The position numbers and the translations under genes were made by a program. Positions 38,625-47,901 of a stretch of 64,000 nt of DNA are shown piece after piece. Source of the stretch: Luteimonas terricola (GTDB lineage Bacteria; Pseudomonadota; Gammaproteobacteria; Xanthomonadales; Xanthomonadaceae); NCBI RefSeq assembly GCF_004352845.1, contig NZ_SJRX01000001.1, positions 186,001-250,000 on the forward strand, written 5' to 3'. The notes below the pieces were generated by a model. That model did no database searches, was not told where the DNA came from, and saw nothing but the letters and a program-made list of their open reading frames with translations. Position 1 is the first letter of the stretch. Each line of letters opens with the position of its first letter.

Positions 38625-40259
38625 TTGGACAGACGTGATTTCCTTGCCTGCAGCGGCATCGGCCTCGGCGGCCTGATGCTGCCGTCCCTGTTCACCCGCG
38701 CCATCGCCGCGGAGGAACTCGCCACCACCATCGACGTCGCGCGCAAGAAAGCGCTGGCGGATGCCGGCCTGGCGGCGGCGCGCGAGTCCGGCGCCAGCTA
38801 CGCCGACGTGCGCATCGGTCGCTACCTGCGTCAGTTCGTGGTCACCCGCGAGGACAAGGTGCAGAACGTGGTCAATACCGAATCCACCGGCGTCGGCGTG
38901 CGCGTGATCGCGGGCGGCGCCTGGGGCTTCGCGGCGACCAACAACCTCACGCCCGACGGCGTCGCCGGGGCCGCGCGCCAGGCCGCGGCCATCGCCCTTG
39001 CCAATGCCCGCATGCAGTCCGAGCCGGTGCGCTTCGCCGCCGCGCCGGGCTTCGGCGAGGTGTCCTGGCGCACCCCCATCCGTCGCAACGCGATGGAGGT
39101 CCCGGTCAAGGAGAAGGTCGAGCTGCTGCTGGGCGTGAACGCCGCCGCCACGAATGCCGGTGCCGACTTCGTCAACTCCACCCTGTTCGCGGTCAACGAG
39201 CAGAAGTACTTCGCCTCCACCGACGGCTCCTACATCGACCAGGACGTGCACCGGATCTGGGCGCCGATGACGGTCACCGCCATCGACAAGGCCAGCGGCA
39301 AATTCCGCTCGCGCTCCGGGCTGTCCTCGCCGATGGGCCTGGGCTACGAGTATTTCGAGGGCGACCCGGCGCAGAAGTTCGTCTCGCCCAACGGCGTGGT
39401 CAACTACGGCCATTCCTACGACATGGTCGAGGACGCCGTGGCCGCGGCGAAGCAGGCCCGCGAGAAGCTCCACGCGCCTTCGGTGAAGCCGGGCCGCTAC
39501 GACCTGGTGCTCGACCCCTCGCACACCTGGCTCACCATCCACGAATCCGTCGGCCATCCGCTGGAGCTCGACCGCGTGCTCGGCTACGAGGCCAACTACG
39601 CCGGCACCAGCTTCGCCACCCTCGACAAGCGCGAGCAAGGCTTCCGCTACGGCAGCGACGAGGTCACGATCTTCGCCGACAAGACCCAGCCCGGCAGCCT
39701 CGGCGCCGTGGCCTACGACGACGAAGGCGTGAAGTGCAAGCGCTGGGACCTGATCCGCGACGGCATCCTGGTCGACTACCAGACCATCCGCGACCAGGCG
39801 CACATCCTCGGCAAGGACGAGTCCGACGGCTGCTGCTACGCCGACTCGTGGTCGACCGTGCAGTTCCAGCGCATGCCCAACGTCTCGCTGGCGCCGGGCA
39901 AGGACAAGCTTTCGGTCGCCGACATGATCAAGGACGTCGAGGACGGCATCTACATCGTCGGCGACGGCTCCTTCTCGATCGACCAGCAGCGCTACAACGC
40001 CCAGTTCGGCGGCCAGCTGTTCTACGAGATCAAGGACGGCGCGATCACCGGCATGGTCGAGGACGTGGCCTACCAGATCCGCACGCCGGAGTTCTGGAAC
40101 GCCTGCGTCGCGGTCTGCGACGAGTCCGACTACCGCCTCGGCGGATCCTTCTTCGACGGCAAGGGGCAGCCCTCGCAGGTGTCGGCGGTGTCGCACGGCT
40201 CCAGCACCGCGCGCTTCAACGGCATCAACGTCATCAACACCGCCCGCAACCTCGGCTGA
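38625..40259 (+). CDS. Tat-exported TldD-like metallopeptidase, copy 2
   Basis: This 544-aa protein is the tandem paralogue of the preceding gene. The signal is DRRDFLACSGIGLGGLMLP ... AIAAEE. HESVGH lies at about residue 307, and the C-terminal GGSFFDGKGQPSQVSAVSHG is shared exactly with copy 1. The start is TTG 38625 (TTGGACAGACGT), required to include the twin-arginine; there is no in-frame ATG nearby. The 132-nt gap after copy 1 contains TTGACC (from 38519) but no convincing -10. Divergence is highest in the first 60 and middle residues, as expected of an old duplication. Confidence 0.9.
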   Translation: MDRRDFLACSGIGLGGLMLPSLFTRAIAAEELATTIDVARKKALADAGLAAARESGASYADVRIGRYLRQFVVTREDKVQNVVNTESTGVGVRVIAGGAWGFAATNNLTPDGVAGAARQAAAIALANARMQSEPVRFAAAPGFGEVSWRTPIRRNAMEVPVKEKVELLLGVNAAATNAGADFVNSTLFAVNEQKYFASTDGSYIDQDVHRIWAPMTVTAIDKASGKFRSRSGLSSPMGLGYEYFEGDPAQKFVSPNGVVNYGHSYDMVEDAVAAAKQAREKLHAPSVKPGRYDLVLDPSHTWLTIHESVGHPLELDRVLGYEANYAGTSFATLDKREQGFRYGSDEVTIFADKTQPGSLGAVAYDDEGVKCKRWDLIRDGILVDYQTIRDQAHILGKDESDGCCYADSWSTVQFQRMPNVSLAPGKDKLSVADMIKDVEDGIYIVGDGSFSIDQQRYNAQFGGQLFYEIKDGAITGMVEDVAYQIRTPEFWNACVAVCDESDYRLGGSFFDGKGQPSQVSAVSHGSSTARFNGINVINTARNLG

Positions 40260-40283
40260 CCGGACACAGGAGCCACGAACACC

Positions 40284-41618
40284 ATGCCCATCCTCACCGA
40301 AGCCCAGGCCAAGGCGATCCTCGACAAGGTCGTCGCGCTGTCGACGGCCGACGAGTGCACCGCGACGCTGTCCGGCTCCACCGCCGGCAACATCCGCTTC
40401 GCGCTCAACAACGTCTCCACCAGCGGCATCGTCGACAACACCGAGCTGGCCGTGCAGGTCGCCTTCGGCAAGCGCGTCGGCACCGCCAGCATCAACGAGT
40501 TCGACGACGCCTCGCTCGAGCGCGTGGTGCGCCGTGCCGAAGACCTCGCCCGGCTCGCGCCCGAGAACCCCGAGTTCATGCCCGCTATCGGCAGGCAGGA
40601 ATACAGGCCAAGCGCCACCTGGGACGACGCCACCGCGGCCATCACCCCCGAGTACCGCGCCCAGGTCGCTGCGGATTCGATCCTCCCCAGCCGCGCGGAC
40701 GATCTCATCGCCGCGGGCTTCCTGGAGGACAACCGCGGCTTCACAGCGTTCGCCAACAGCAACGGCAACTTCGGCTACCAGACCTCGACCAGCGCCGACT
40801 ACACCTGCACCGTGCGCACGGAGGACGGCACCGGCTCGGGCTGGGTCGGCCGCAACGTCACCGGCATCGGCCCCTTCGACGCCGGCCGCGATGTCCGCAC
40901 GGCCATCCGCAAGGCCAGCGCCTCGGCGAATGCGCGCGCGCTTGAGCCGGGCAAGTACACCGTGATCCTGGAGCCGCACGCGGCCGCCGGCCTGGTCTCC
41001 TTCATGATGAACTTCTTCGACGCCCGCCAGGCCGACGAGGGCCGCAGCTTCCTGTCGAAGAAGGGCGGCGGCAACAAGCTCGGCGAACAGGTCTACGACC
41101 CGCGCGTGAGCATCTGGGCGGATCCGTGGAACGAGGAAGCGCCGGTCATGCCCTGGGACGGCGAGGGCCTGCCGCGTACGCGCATGCCGATCATCGACCA
41201 GGGCAAGATCGCCAACCTGCTGTACTCGCGCTACTGGGCGAAGCAGCAGGGCCGGCAGGAGGTCGCGCGCCCGGGCAACCTGATCATGTCCGGCGGCGAG
41301 GCCTCGACCTCGGACCTCGTGCGCGGCACCGAGCGCGGCATCCTGGTCACCCGCACCTGGTACATCCGCATGGTGGATCCGCAGACGGTGCTGCTGACCG
41401 GCCTGACCCGCGACGGCACCTTCTACATCGAGGACGGCGAGATCAAATACCCGCTGAAGAACTTCCGCTTCAACGAATCGCCGGTGATCATGCTCAACAA
41501 CATCGACGAGCTCGGCAAGCCCGTGCGCGTCAGCGGCGACGAGTCGCGCTTCAGCATGATGGTGCCACCGATGCGCCTGCGCGACTTCACCTTCACCTCG
41601 CTCTCGGACGCGGTCTGA
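40284..41618 (+). CDS. TldE/PmbA-like metallopeptidase subunit
   Basis: This 444-aa protein is the non-catalytic partner type: the HExxxH of TldD is absent (the matching region reads LEPHAAAGLVSFMMNFF). TldD-TldE heterodimers degrade or mature unfolded peptides, for example microcin and CcdA in E. coli. No signal peptide is seen (MPILTEAQAKAILDKVVALS), whereas both upstream TldD-like proteins carry Tat signals. Export as a folded complex with a TldD partner would reconcile this (inference). It follows copy 2 by 24 nt with AGGAG before the ATG, so it is in the same operon. Confidence 0.9.
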   Translation: MPILTEAQAKAILDKVVALSTADECTATLSGSTAGNIRFALNNVSTSGIVDNTELAVQVAFGKRVGTASINEFDDASLERVVRRAEDLARLAPENPEFMPAIGRQEYRPSATWDDATAAITPEYRAQVAADSILPSRADDLIAAGFLEDNRGFTAFANSNGNFGYQTSTSADYTCTVRTEDGTGSGWVGRNVTGIGPFDAGRDVRTAIRKASASANARALEPGKYTVILEPHAAAGLVSFMMNFFDARQADEGRSFLSKKGGGNKLGEQVYDPRVSIWADPWNEEAPVMPWDGEGLPRTRMPIIDQGKIANLLYSRYWAKQQGRQEVARPGNLIMSGGEASTSDLVRGTERGILVTRTWYIRMVDPQTVLLTGLTRDGTFYIEDGEIKYPLKNFRFNESPVIMLNNIDELGKPVRVSGDESRFSMMVPPMRLRDFTFTSLSDAV

Positions 41619-41637
41619 GGGCGGGGGCCGGGGCGAC

Positions 41638-42336
41638 GTGGACCGCCGCGGAGTCCTGCGGCTGCTGGCCGCCGGCATTGCCGGCGCCGCCCTCGCTCCG
41701 GCGGCGCGCGGCAATCCCGGCTACGACTTCTGGTTCACCCGCCTGAAGTACGACTCCGGCGACTGGGACGTCGACCAGCGCATGCCGGCCAACGTGGCCA
41801 CGGCCCTGGTCGACTACACCGGCCTGCGCGTGGACCCGAAGGAACACGTGGTCGCGCTGGCCGATCCGAAGATGCTGCTGGCGCCGTTCTGCTACCTCGC
41901 CGGCCACAAGCTGGTGGAGTTCAACCCCGACGAGCGCCGCAACTTCGAGCGCTACGTGCGCAACGGCGGCTTCGTCTTCGTCGACGACTGCAACCACGAC
42001 ATCGACGGGCTGTTCGCGAAGTCCTTCGAGCGGCAGATGGCCGACATCTTCGGCGCCACGGCGATGCGCAAGCTGCCCGACAGCCACCGGCTGTATTCGA
42101 GCTTCTTCCATTTCCCCGACGGCCCGCCGGCCACGAGCTACGAGCTCAACGGCTGGGGCGACGACCTGATCCACGACTACCTCAAGGGCATCGAGATCGA
42201 CGGCCGGCTCGGCGTGCTCTACAGCAACAAGGACTACGGCTGCGAGTGGGACTACGACTGGCGCAACAAGCGCTTCCTCGCCGAGGACAACACGAAGTTC
42301 GCGGTCAACATCGTCATCTACGCCCTCGGTGCATGA
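41638..42336 (+). CDS. DUF4159 protein with twin-arginine start
   Basis: This 232-aa protein starts at GTG 41638 with DRRGVLRLLAAGIAGAALAP and a likely AxA cleavage (AARG), a short Tat-like signal. The DUF4159 body includes FWFTRLKYDSGDWDVDQRMPAN, VDYTGLRVDP and YVRNGGFVFVDDCNHD. It resembles the glutamine-amidotransferase-like fold lacking catalytic residues, often encoded beside MoxR and DUF58 genes. It is 19 nt after the TldE-like gene. Function unknown; probably an envelope component of the same system. Confidence 0.85.
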   Translation: MDRRGVLRLLAAGIAGAALAPAARGNPGYDFWFTRLKYDSGDWDVDQRMPANVATALVDYTGLRVDPKEHVVALADPKMLLAPFCYLAGHKLVEFNPDERRNFERYVRNGGFVFVDDCNHDIDGLFAKSFERQMADIFGATAMRKLPDSHRLYSSFFHFPDGPPATSYELNGWGDDLIHDYLKGIEIDGRLGVLYSNKDYGCEWDYDWRNKRFLAEDNTKFAVNIVIYALGA

Positions 42337-42385
42337 CGCGCTCGCCGGCCACCCACCAGAACCTGGAACCCCCAAGCACTCGCCC

Positions 42386-43384
<999 letters not shown>

Positions 43385-43400
43385 GCGCGCGGCGCGAAGC

Positions 43401-44306
43401 ATGGCGACCCACGGATTCCTGCCGGCCGACGTCCGCGCCAGGCTCCGCCAGCTGGCCCTGGTGCCGCGCTCGGCCATCGGCGACCGCGGCTTCGGCCAGC
43501 ACGCCAGCCGCAGCCGCGGCGCCGGGCTCGAGTTCGCGCAGTACCGCGCCTACGAACCCGGCGACGAGCTGCGCCAGGTGGACTGGAAGCTGTACGCGCG
43601 TTCGGACCGCTACTTCGTGCGCGAGGCCGAGCGCGACAGCCCGCTGACGGCCTGGATCGTGGTCGACGCCAGCGCATCGATGGCGCAGGCCGACGGCGCG
43701 CGGCCCGGCTGGTCGCGACTGGACGCGGCCCGCGGCCTGGCCGCGGCAACGATCGACATCGCCCTGCGCCAGGGCGACCGCTTCGGGCTGGCGGCGATCA
43801 ACGGCGACGGGCTGGCGCTGCACACGGCCGCCGCCGGTCCGCGGCATCGTGATCGGTGCCTACTGGCGCTGGGCGCGCTGCGCACGGGCGGTGGCTGGCC
43901 GTCCGACGCCGCACTGGCCCCGCTGTACGAACGCGTCGCGCCGCGCGACCTGGTGCTGCTGCTGACCGACGGCTTCGACGCCGCCGCCCTGCGCCTGGCC
44001 GAACGCCTGGCCGCCGCGCGCCGGGAAGTGCTGGTGATCCGCGTGCTGACCGTGGAGGAGCGCGACTTTCCCTTCGAGGGCGGCCACCTGTTCCGCGACG
44101 TCGAAGGCGGTGCCGAACTCCGCGGCGACGGTGCCGCGATGCGCGCCGGGTTCCTGGAGCGCTTCGGGGCTGCGCGACGCGAGCAGTCGGCGTACCTCGC
44201 GGCCGCGGGCGTGCGCCAGGTCGAATACGTGCTCGACGAAGCGCTGGACCTGCCGCTGCGCCGGCTGTTCGCGGACGATGCGCGCGGCGGCGCAGCGGGC
44301 CGGTGA
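43401..44306 (+). CDS. DUF58 VWA-like partner of MoxR
   Basis: This 301-aa protein carries the DUF58 signature (YRAYEPGDELRQVDWKLYARSDRYFVRE) at about residues 48-75. A VWA-like fold follows with a MIDAS-type DASASM at about 91-96 and LVLLLTDGFD at about 190. No membrane segment is evident, so it likely acts at the cytosolic face as the metal-dependent adaptor for the MoxR ATPase. Its stop overlaps the next start (GTGA). Confidence 0.92.
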   Translation: MATHGFLPADVRARLRQLALVPRSAIGDRGFGQHASRSRGAGLEFAQYRAYEPGDELRQVDWKLYARSDRYFVREAERDSPLTAWIVVDASASMAQADGARPGWSRLDAARGLAAATIDIALRQGDRFGLAAINGDGLALHTAAAGPRHRDRCLLALGALRTGGGWPSDAALAPLYERVAPRDLVLLLTDGFDAAALRLAERLAAARREVLVIRVLTVEERDFPFEGGHLFRDVEGGAELRGDGAAMRAGFLERFGAARREQSAYLAAAGVRQVEYVLDEALDLPLRRLFADDARGGAAGR

Positions 44307-45580
44307 TCCCGGCGCTGCTCCTGCCCGCGGGCCTGGCCGCGCTGGCGGCGCTGCTGCTGCCGCTGCTGCTGCACCTGGCGCGGCGCGAGGAACGTCGGCC
44401 GGTCGACTTCGCCGCGCTGCGCTGGCTGTCCACGCGCCTGCGGCCGCGACGCAGCGTCCGCTTCGAGGAATGGCTGCTGCTGGCGCTGCGCCTGCTGCTG
44501 GTCGCGCTGCTGGCGCTGCTGCTGGCGCGGCCGGTGCTGTACGGCACGGACGACGACAGGCCGTGGATCGTCGCAGTGCCGGGCCTGGCGCCGGCCGCGC
44601 TGCTCGAAGCGACGCGGCCCGACGCTGGTGGCAGCGCCGCAACGACGGTGAATCCCGGCGTCGAGGCCGAGTGGCGCTGGCTGGTCCCGGGCTTCCCCGC
44701 CGCGGACCCGGCGTCGCCATCCGCACCGTCGCCCTCCACGGCCCATGCGATCTCGAGCCTGCTGCGCCAACTCGACATGCGCATGCCCGCGGGCGCAGCG
44801 CTCACGGTCCTGGTGCCACCGGTGCTGGAAGGTGTCGACGCGGAGCGTCCGCGGCTGTCGCGCGCGGTGGACTGGCGCGTGGTCGAAGCACCCGCGATTC
44901 CGACCACCGATGCTCCGGCGCCGCATGCGACGCACGACCCCGCGCAGGCGCCGCGGCTCACGATCCGGCATGCGCCCGACCGCGCGGCCTCAGCGCGCTA
45001 CCTGCGCGCCGCCGCCCTTGCGTGGAACGCAGGTGCGGCCGGAGGCGTGGACGCATCCAGCGACGAAGCCGCGGTCGACCTGGCCGCCATCGACAAGGAC
45101 AGCGGCCTCCTTCCACCCGCCAGCGACACCGACGTGCTCGCATGGCTCGCCCCGGGCGAAGTCCCGCCCGCCGTGCTCGCCTGGGTCGAGTCGGGCGGCA
45201 CCGCCCTGCTCTCCCATGACGCGACCCTGCAGGGGCTTGAAGGCGCAGTCGCCCACTGGCGCGACCCCGATGGACATGCACTGCTGCAGGGCGCCGTGCT
45301 GGGCCACGGACGCGCGCTGCAGTGGACCCGGCCGCTGCGACCGGACGCCGTGCCGGCGCTGCTTGAAGCCGATTTCCCGCATCGCCTGCGCGCCGTGCTG
45401 GTGCCGCCAGCGCCGCCATCGCGGGTCGTCGCGGCCGAGCATGCCCCGCTCGTGGGCGCGGTCGGACCGTGGCCGCAGGGCGCACGCGAGCTGTCGCCCT
45501 GGCTTGCACTGCTGATCGCACTGCTGTTCGTCATCGAGCGCTGGATCGCCGCCGGGCCGCGCCGCGAGCGCGTCGCATGA
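44303..45580 (+). CDS. BatA-like membrane protein
   Basis: This 425-aa protein starts at GTG 44303 overlapping the DUF58 stop. The N-terminus is the BatA/aerotolerance domain: hydrophobic IPALLLPAGLAALAALLLPLLLHL, then REERRPVDFAALRWL, then a second hydrophobic LLLALRLLLVALLALLLARPVL. The rest is periplasmic, with a GATase-like region but no VWA MIDAS motif. It ends in a third membrane segment (ELSPWLALLIALLFVIERWIA). Such proteins anchor MoxR/DUF58 systems in the inner membrane. Confidence 0.85.
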   Translation: MIPALLLPAGLAALAALLLPLLLHLARREERRPVDFAALRWLSTRLRPRRSVRFEEWLLLALRLLLVALLALLLARPVLYGTDDDRPWIVAVPGLAPAALLEATRPDAGGSAATTVNPGVEAEWRWLVPGFPAADPASPSAPSPSTAHAISSLLRQLDMRMPAGAALTVLVPPVLEGVDAERPRLSRAVDWRVVEAPAIPTTDAPAPHATHDPAQAPRLTIRHAPDRAASARYLRAAALAWNAGAAGGVDASSDEAAVDLAAIDKDSGLLPPASDTDVLAWLAPGEVPPAVLAWVESGGTALLSHDATLQGLEGAVAHWRDPDGHALLQGAVLGHGRALQWTRPLRPDAVPALLEADFPHRLRAVLVPPAPPSRVVAAEHAPLVGAVGPWPQGARELSPWLALLIALLFVIERWIAAGPRRERVA

Positions 45581-47901
45581 GCAGGGACCCCGTCGCAGGC
45601 CTGCTGGCTGTCGCGCGACGGCGCCGCATCGCCATCGTGCTGGCGCTGGCCCTGCCCTGGCTGCCGGCCGTGGCCGCGTGCACATGGCGCTGGCAGGGCG
45701 CCGCGGCCGCAGGCGTTGCCACCGCGGCGGCGGCCATCCTGATCGCCGCGCTGGCATGGCGGTCAGCCCGTGCCCTCGACAGCCGCTGGCTGCAGCGCCG
45801 CCTGGATGCCGCCCATCCCGCGCTCGAGGACAGCAGCGCCCTGCTCTCCACCCGAGCCGCCAGCCTGTCGCCACTGGCCCTCCTGCAGCGCGAGCGCGTG
45901 CTGCAGCGCCTGCCTTCCCCCGACGCCGCGGGCATGCGCTTCCCCTGGCCGCGTGCACGCATTGCAGCCGGCGCGGTGCTCGCGATCGCGCTCACCGCCG
46001 CGGCGCTGCTGTGGCCACCCCAGCCACCGCAGCCTTCGCGGGCCGTCGATGCCGTCGCCACCCCGGCCGCCGCCGACGCCGGGCCCGGCGCACTCCAACT
46101 GCTCGAACACACGCTCGGGATCACGCCGCCGGCCTATACCGGCCTGCCCCCGCGCAGCGGCAGCGCACTCGATGCGCGCGTGCCCGAAGGCGCCGTGCTG
46201 GCGTGGCAGCTGCGCTTCGCTCCAATGCCCGCATCCGTGGCCCTGGAATTCCTCGATGGCCGCCGCATCGCACTGCGCCGGGAGGGCGACGATTGGCGCG
46301 GCGAAGCCACCGCGTCCACCCCGGGCCTGTACCGCATCGTCGCCACCTCGCCGCTCCCATGGGCCGATGACACCCTGTACCGCATCGACGTCGCGCGCGA
46401 CCGGCCGCCATCGATCCGCGTCATCGCGCCGGCGCAGAACCTCAGCCTGCGCACGCCCGCCCAGCGCCACTGGACGCTGGCCTTCGAAGCCGGGGACGAC
46501 CACGGCATCGCCGCGTCGGCGGAGATGCACCTGACGATGACCGAGGGCAGCGGCGAGAACATCGGCTTCCGCGACGAAGTGCGCCGCCTCACCGGGCGTG
46601 GCGACCGGCACCTGAAGCGCTTCGAGCACCGCCTCGATCTCGACGGCCTCGGCCTCGTCGAGGGCGACGACCTCATCGTGCACTTCGTGGTGCGCGACAA
46701 CCGCGCCGGCCGCGCGCAGTCCACGCGCAGCGCCAGCCATATCCTGCGCTGGCCGCCTCCGCAGGCGCGCGCGGACAGCGGCATCGACGGCGTGCTGCAG
46801 CGCGTGCTGCCGGCCTACTTCAGCAGCCAGCGCCAGATCATCATCGACGCCGAGGCACTGATCGCCGGGCAGCCGCGGATGCGGCCCGAGGCATTCGCCG
46901 CAGGCTCGGACAGCATCGCGGTGGACCAGCGCCTGCTGCGCCTGCGCTACGGCCAGTTCCTCGGCGAGGAGAGCGAGGGCGCACCGGCGGGACCCGGAGC
47001 CGACACCGCTGCCGCCGCGGAAGACCTCCCGCCGCCACCCATGCTCCTGCCGACCAACGACGCCGAGGACGAGGCCGAGGCCTGGCGCGACATGGTGGCC
47101 GCGCAGGCGGAGGACGGCCCCGCGCGAACTGCCGGCGACGCGCATGCACGTGGCGATGATGCGCACGGCCACGACCACGACCACGGCGATGGCGCCGCCG
47201 CGTCGACCGGCACCGAAGCCGCCAGCGCCGGCTTCGGCGTCGCGGGCGACGTGCTGGAGGAGTTCGGCCACACCCACGACATCCCCGAAGCCGCGACCCT
47301 GCTCGACCCGAAGACGCGCAGCCTGCTGCGCCGCGCGCTTGGCGAGATGTGGCAGTCCGAGCTCGCGCTGCGGCAGGCGCGTCCGCGCGACGCCCTCCCC
47401 CCCGCCAACCGCGCGCTGGCCCTGGTCAAGGAGATCCAGCAGGCCGACCGCATTTACCTCGCGCGCACGGGCACGGCGCTGCCGCCGGTGGACTTCAGCC
47501 GACGCCTGGGAGGCGAACGCGAAGGCATCACCAGCCGCCGCCACGGACTGGTGCCGGCCACCATGGACGACGACGTGCCCGCGGCAGTCTGGCGCGCCCT
47601 GGGTCCGCAAGCCGCGGCTGCGGCCGGTGACGGGCCTGCGGATGGCGTATCGCCGGCCGACCTGGCCGCATTGCAGGCCTGGCTCTCCGCCAACGAAGCG
47701 CGGGTCGAGGATCCGCTGTCCCTGCTCGCCGCGGTCGACGCGTTCGCGCGTGATCCCGGCTGCGACGACTGCCGCCAGCACCTGCGCGGCCTGCTCTGGC
47801 CGCTGGTCACACCGCCGCCCGCTGCACCCGCACCGCGTACCGCCGCCGATGGCGTCGGCCGTGCCTACCTCGACGCCCTGCGCGGGGAGCGCAGCGAATG
47901 A
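45577..47901 (+). CDS. DUF4175 membrane protein with His/Asp-rich insertion
   Basis: This 774-aa protein has three N-terminal hydrophobic segments (about 18-40, 44-60, 130-150). A DUF4175-type periplasmic region follows, with beta-sandwich-like stretches (ITPPAYTGLPPRSGSALDARVPEG). A His/Asp-rich segment, DAHARGDDAHGHDHDHGDG (about residues 524-542), could bind metal. A pair of cysteines near the end (DPGCDDCRQHL) may form a disulfide. It is coupled to the previous gene by ATGA and its stop overlaps the next start. Function unknown. Confidence 0.85.
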   Translation: MSRDPVAGLLAVARRRRIAIVLALALPWLPAVAACTWRWQGAAAAGVATAAAAILIAALAWRSARALDSRWLQRRLDAAHPALEDSSALLSTRAASLSPLALLQRERVLQRLPSPDAAGMRFPWPRARIAAGAVLAIALTAAALLWPPQPPQPSRAVDAVATPAAADAGPGALQLLEHTLGITPPAYTGLPPRSGSALDARVPEGAVLAWQLRFAPMPASVALEFLDGRRIALRREGDDWRGEATASTPGLYRIVATSPLPWADDTLYRIDVARDRPPSIRVIAPAQNLSLRTPAQRHWTLAFEAGDDHGIAASAEMHLTMTEGSGENIGFRDEVRRLTGRGDRHLKRFEHRLDLDGLGLVEGDDLIVHFVVRDNRAGRAQSTRSASHILRWPPPQARADSGIDGVLQRVLPAYFSSQRQIIIDAEALIAGQPRMRPEAFAAGSDSIAVDQRLLRLRYGQFLGEESEGAPAGPGADTAAAAEDLPPPPMLLPTNDAEDEAEAWRDMVAAQAEDGPARTAGDAHARGDDAHGHDHDHGDGAAASTGTEAASAGFGVAGDVLEEFGHTHDIPEAATLLDPKTRSLLRRALGEMWQSELALRQARPRDALPPANRALALVKEIQQADRIYLARTGTALPPVDFSRRLGGEREGITSRRHGLVPATMDDDVPAAVWRALGPQAAAAAGDGPADGVSPADLAALQAWLSANEARVEDPLSLLAAVDAFARDPGCDDCRQHLRGLLWPLVTPPPAAPAPRTAADGVGRAYLDALRGERSE

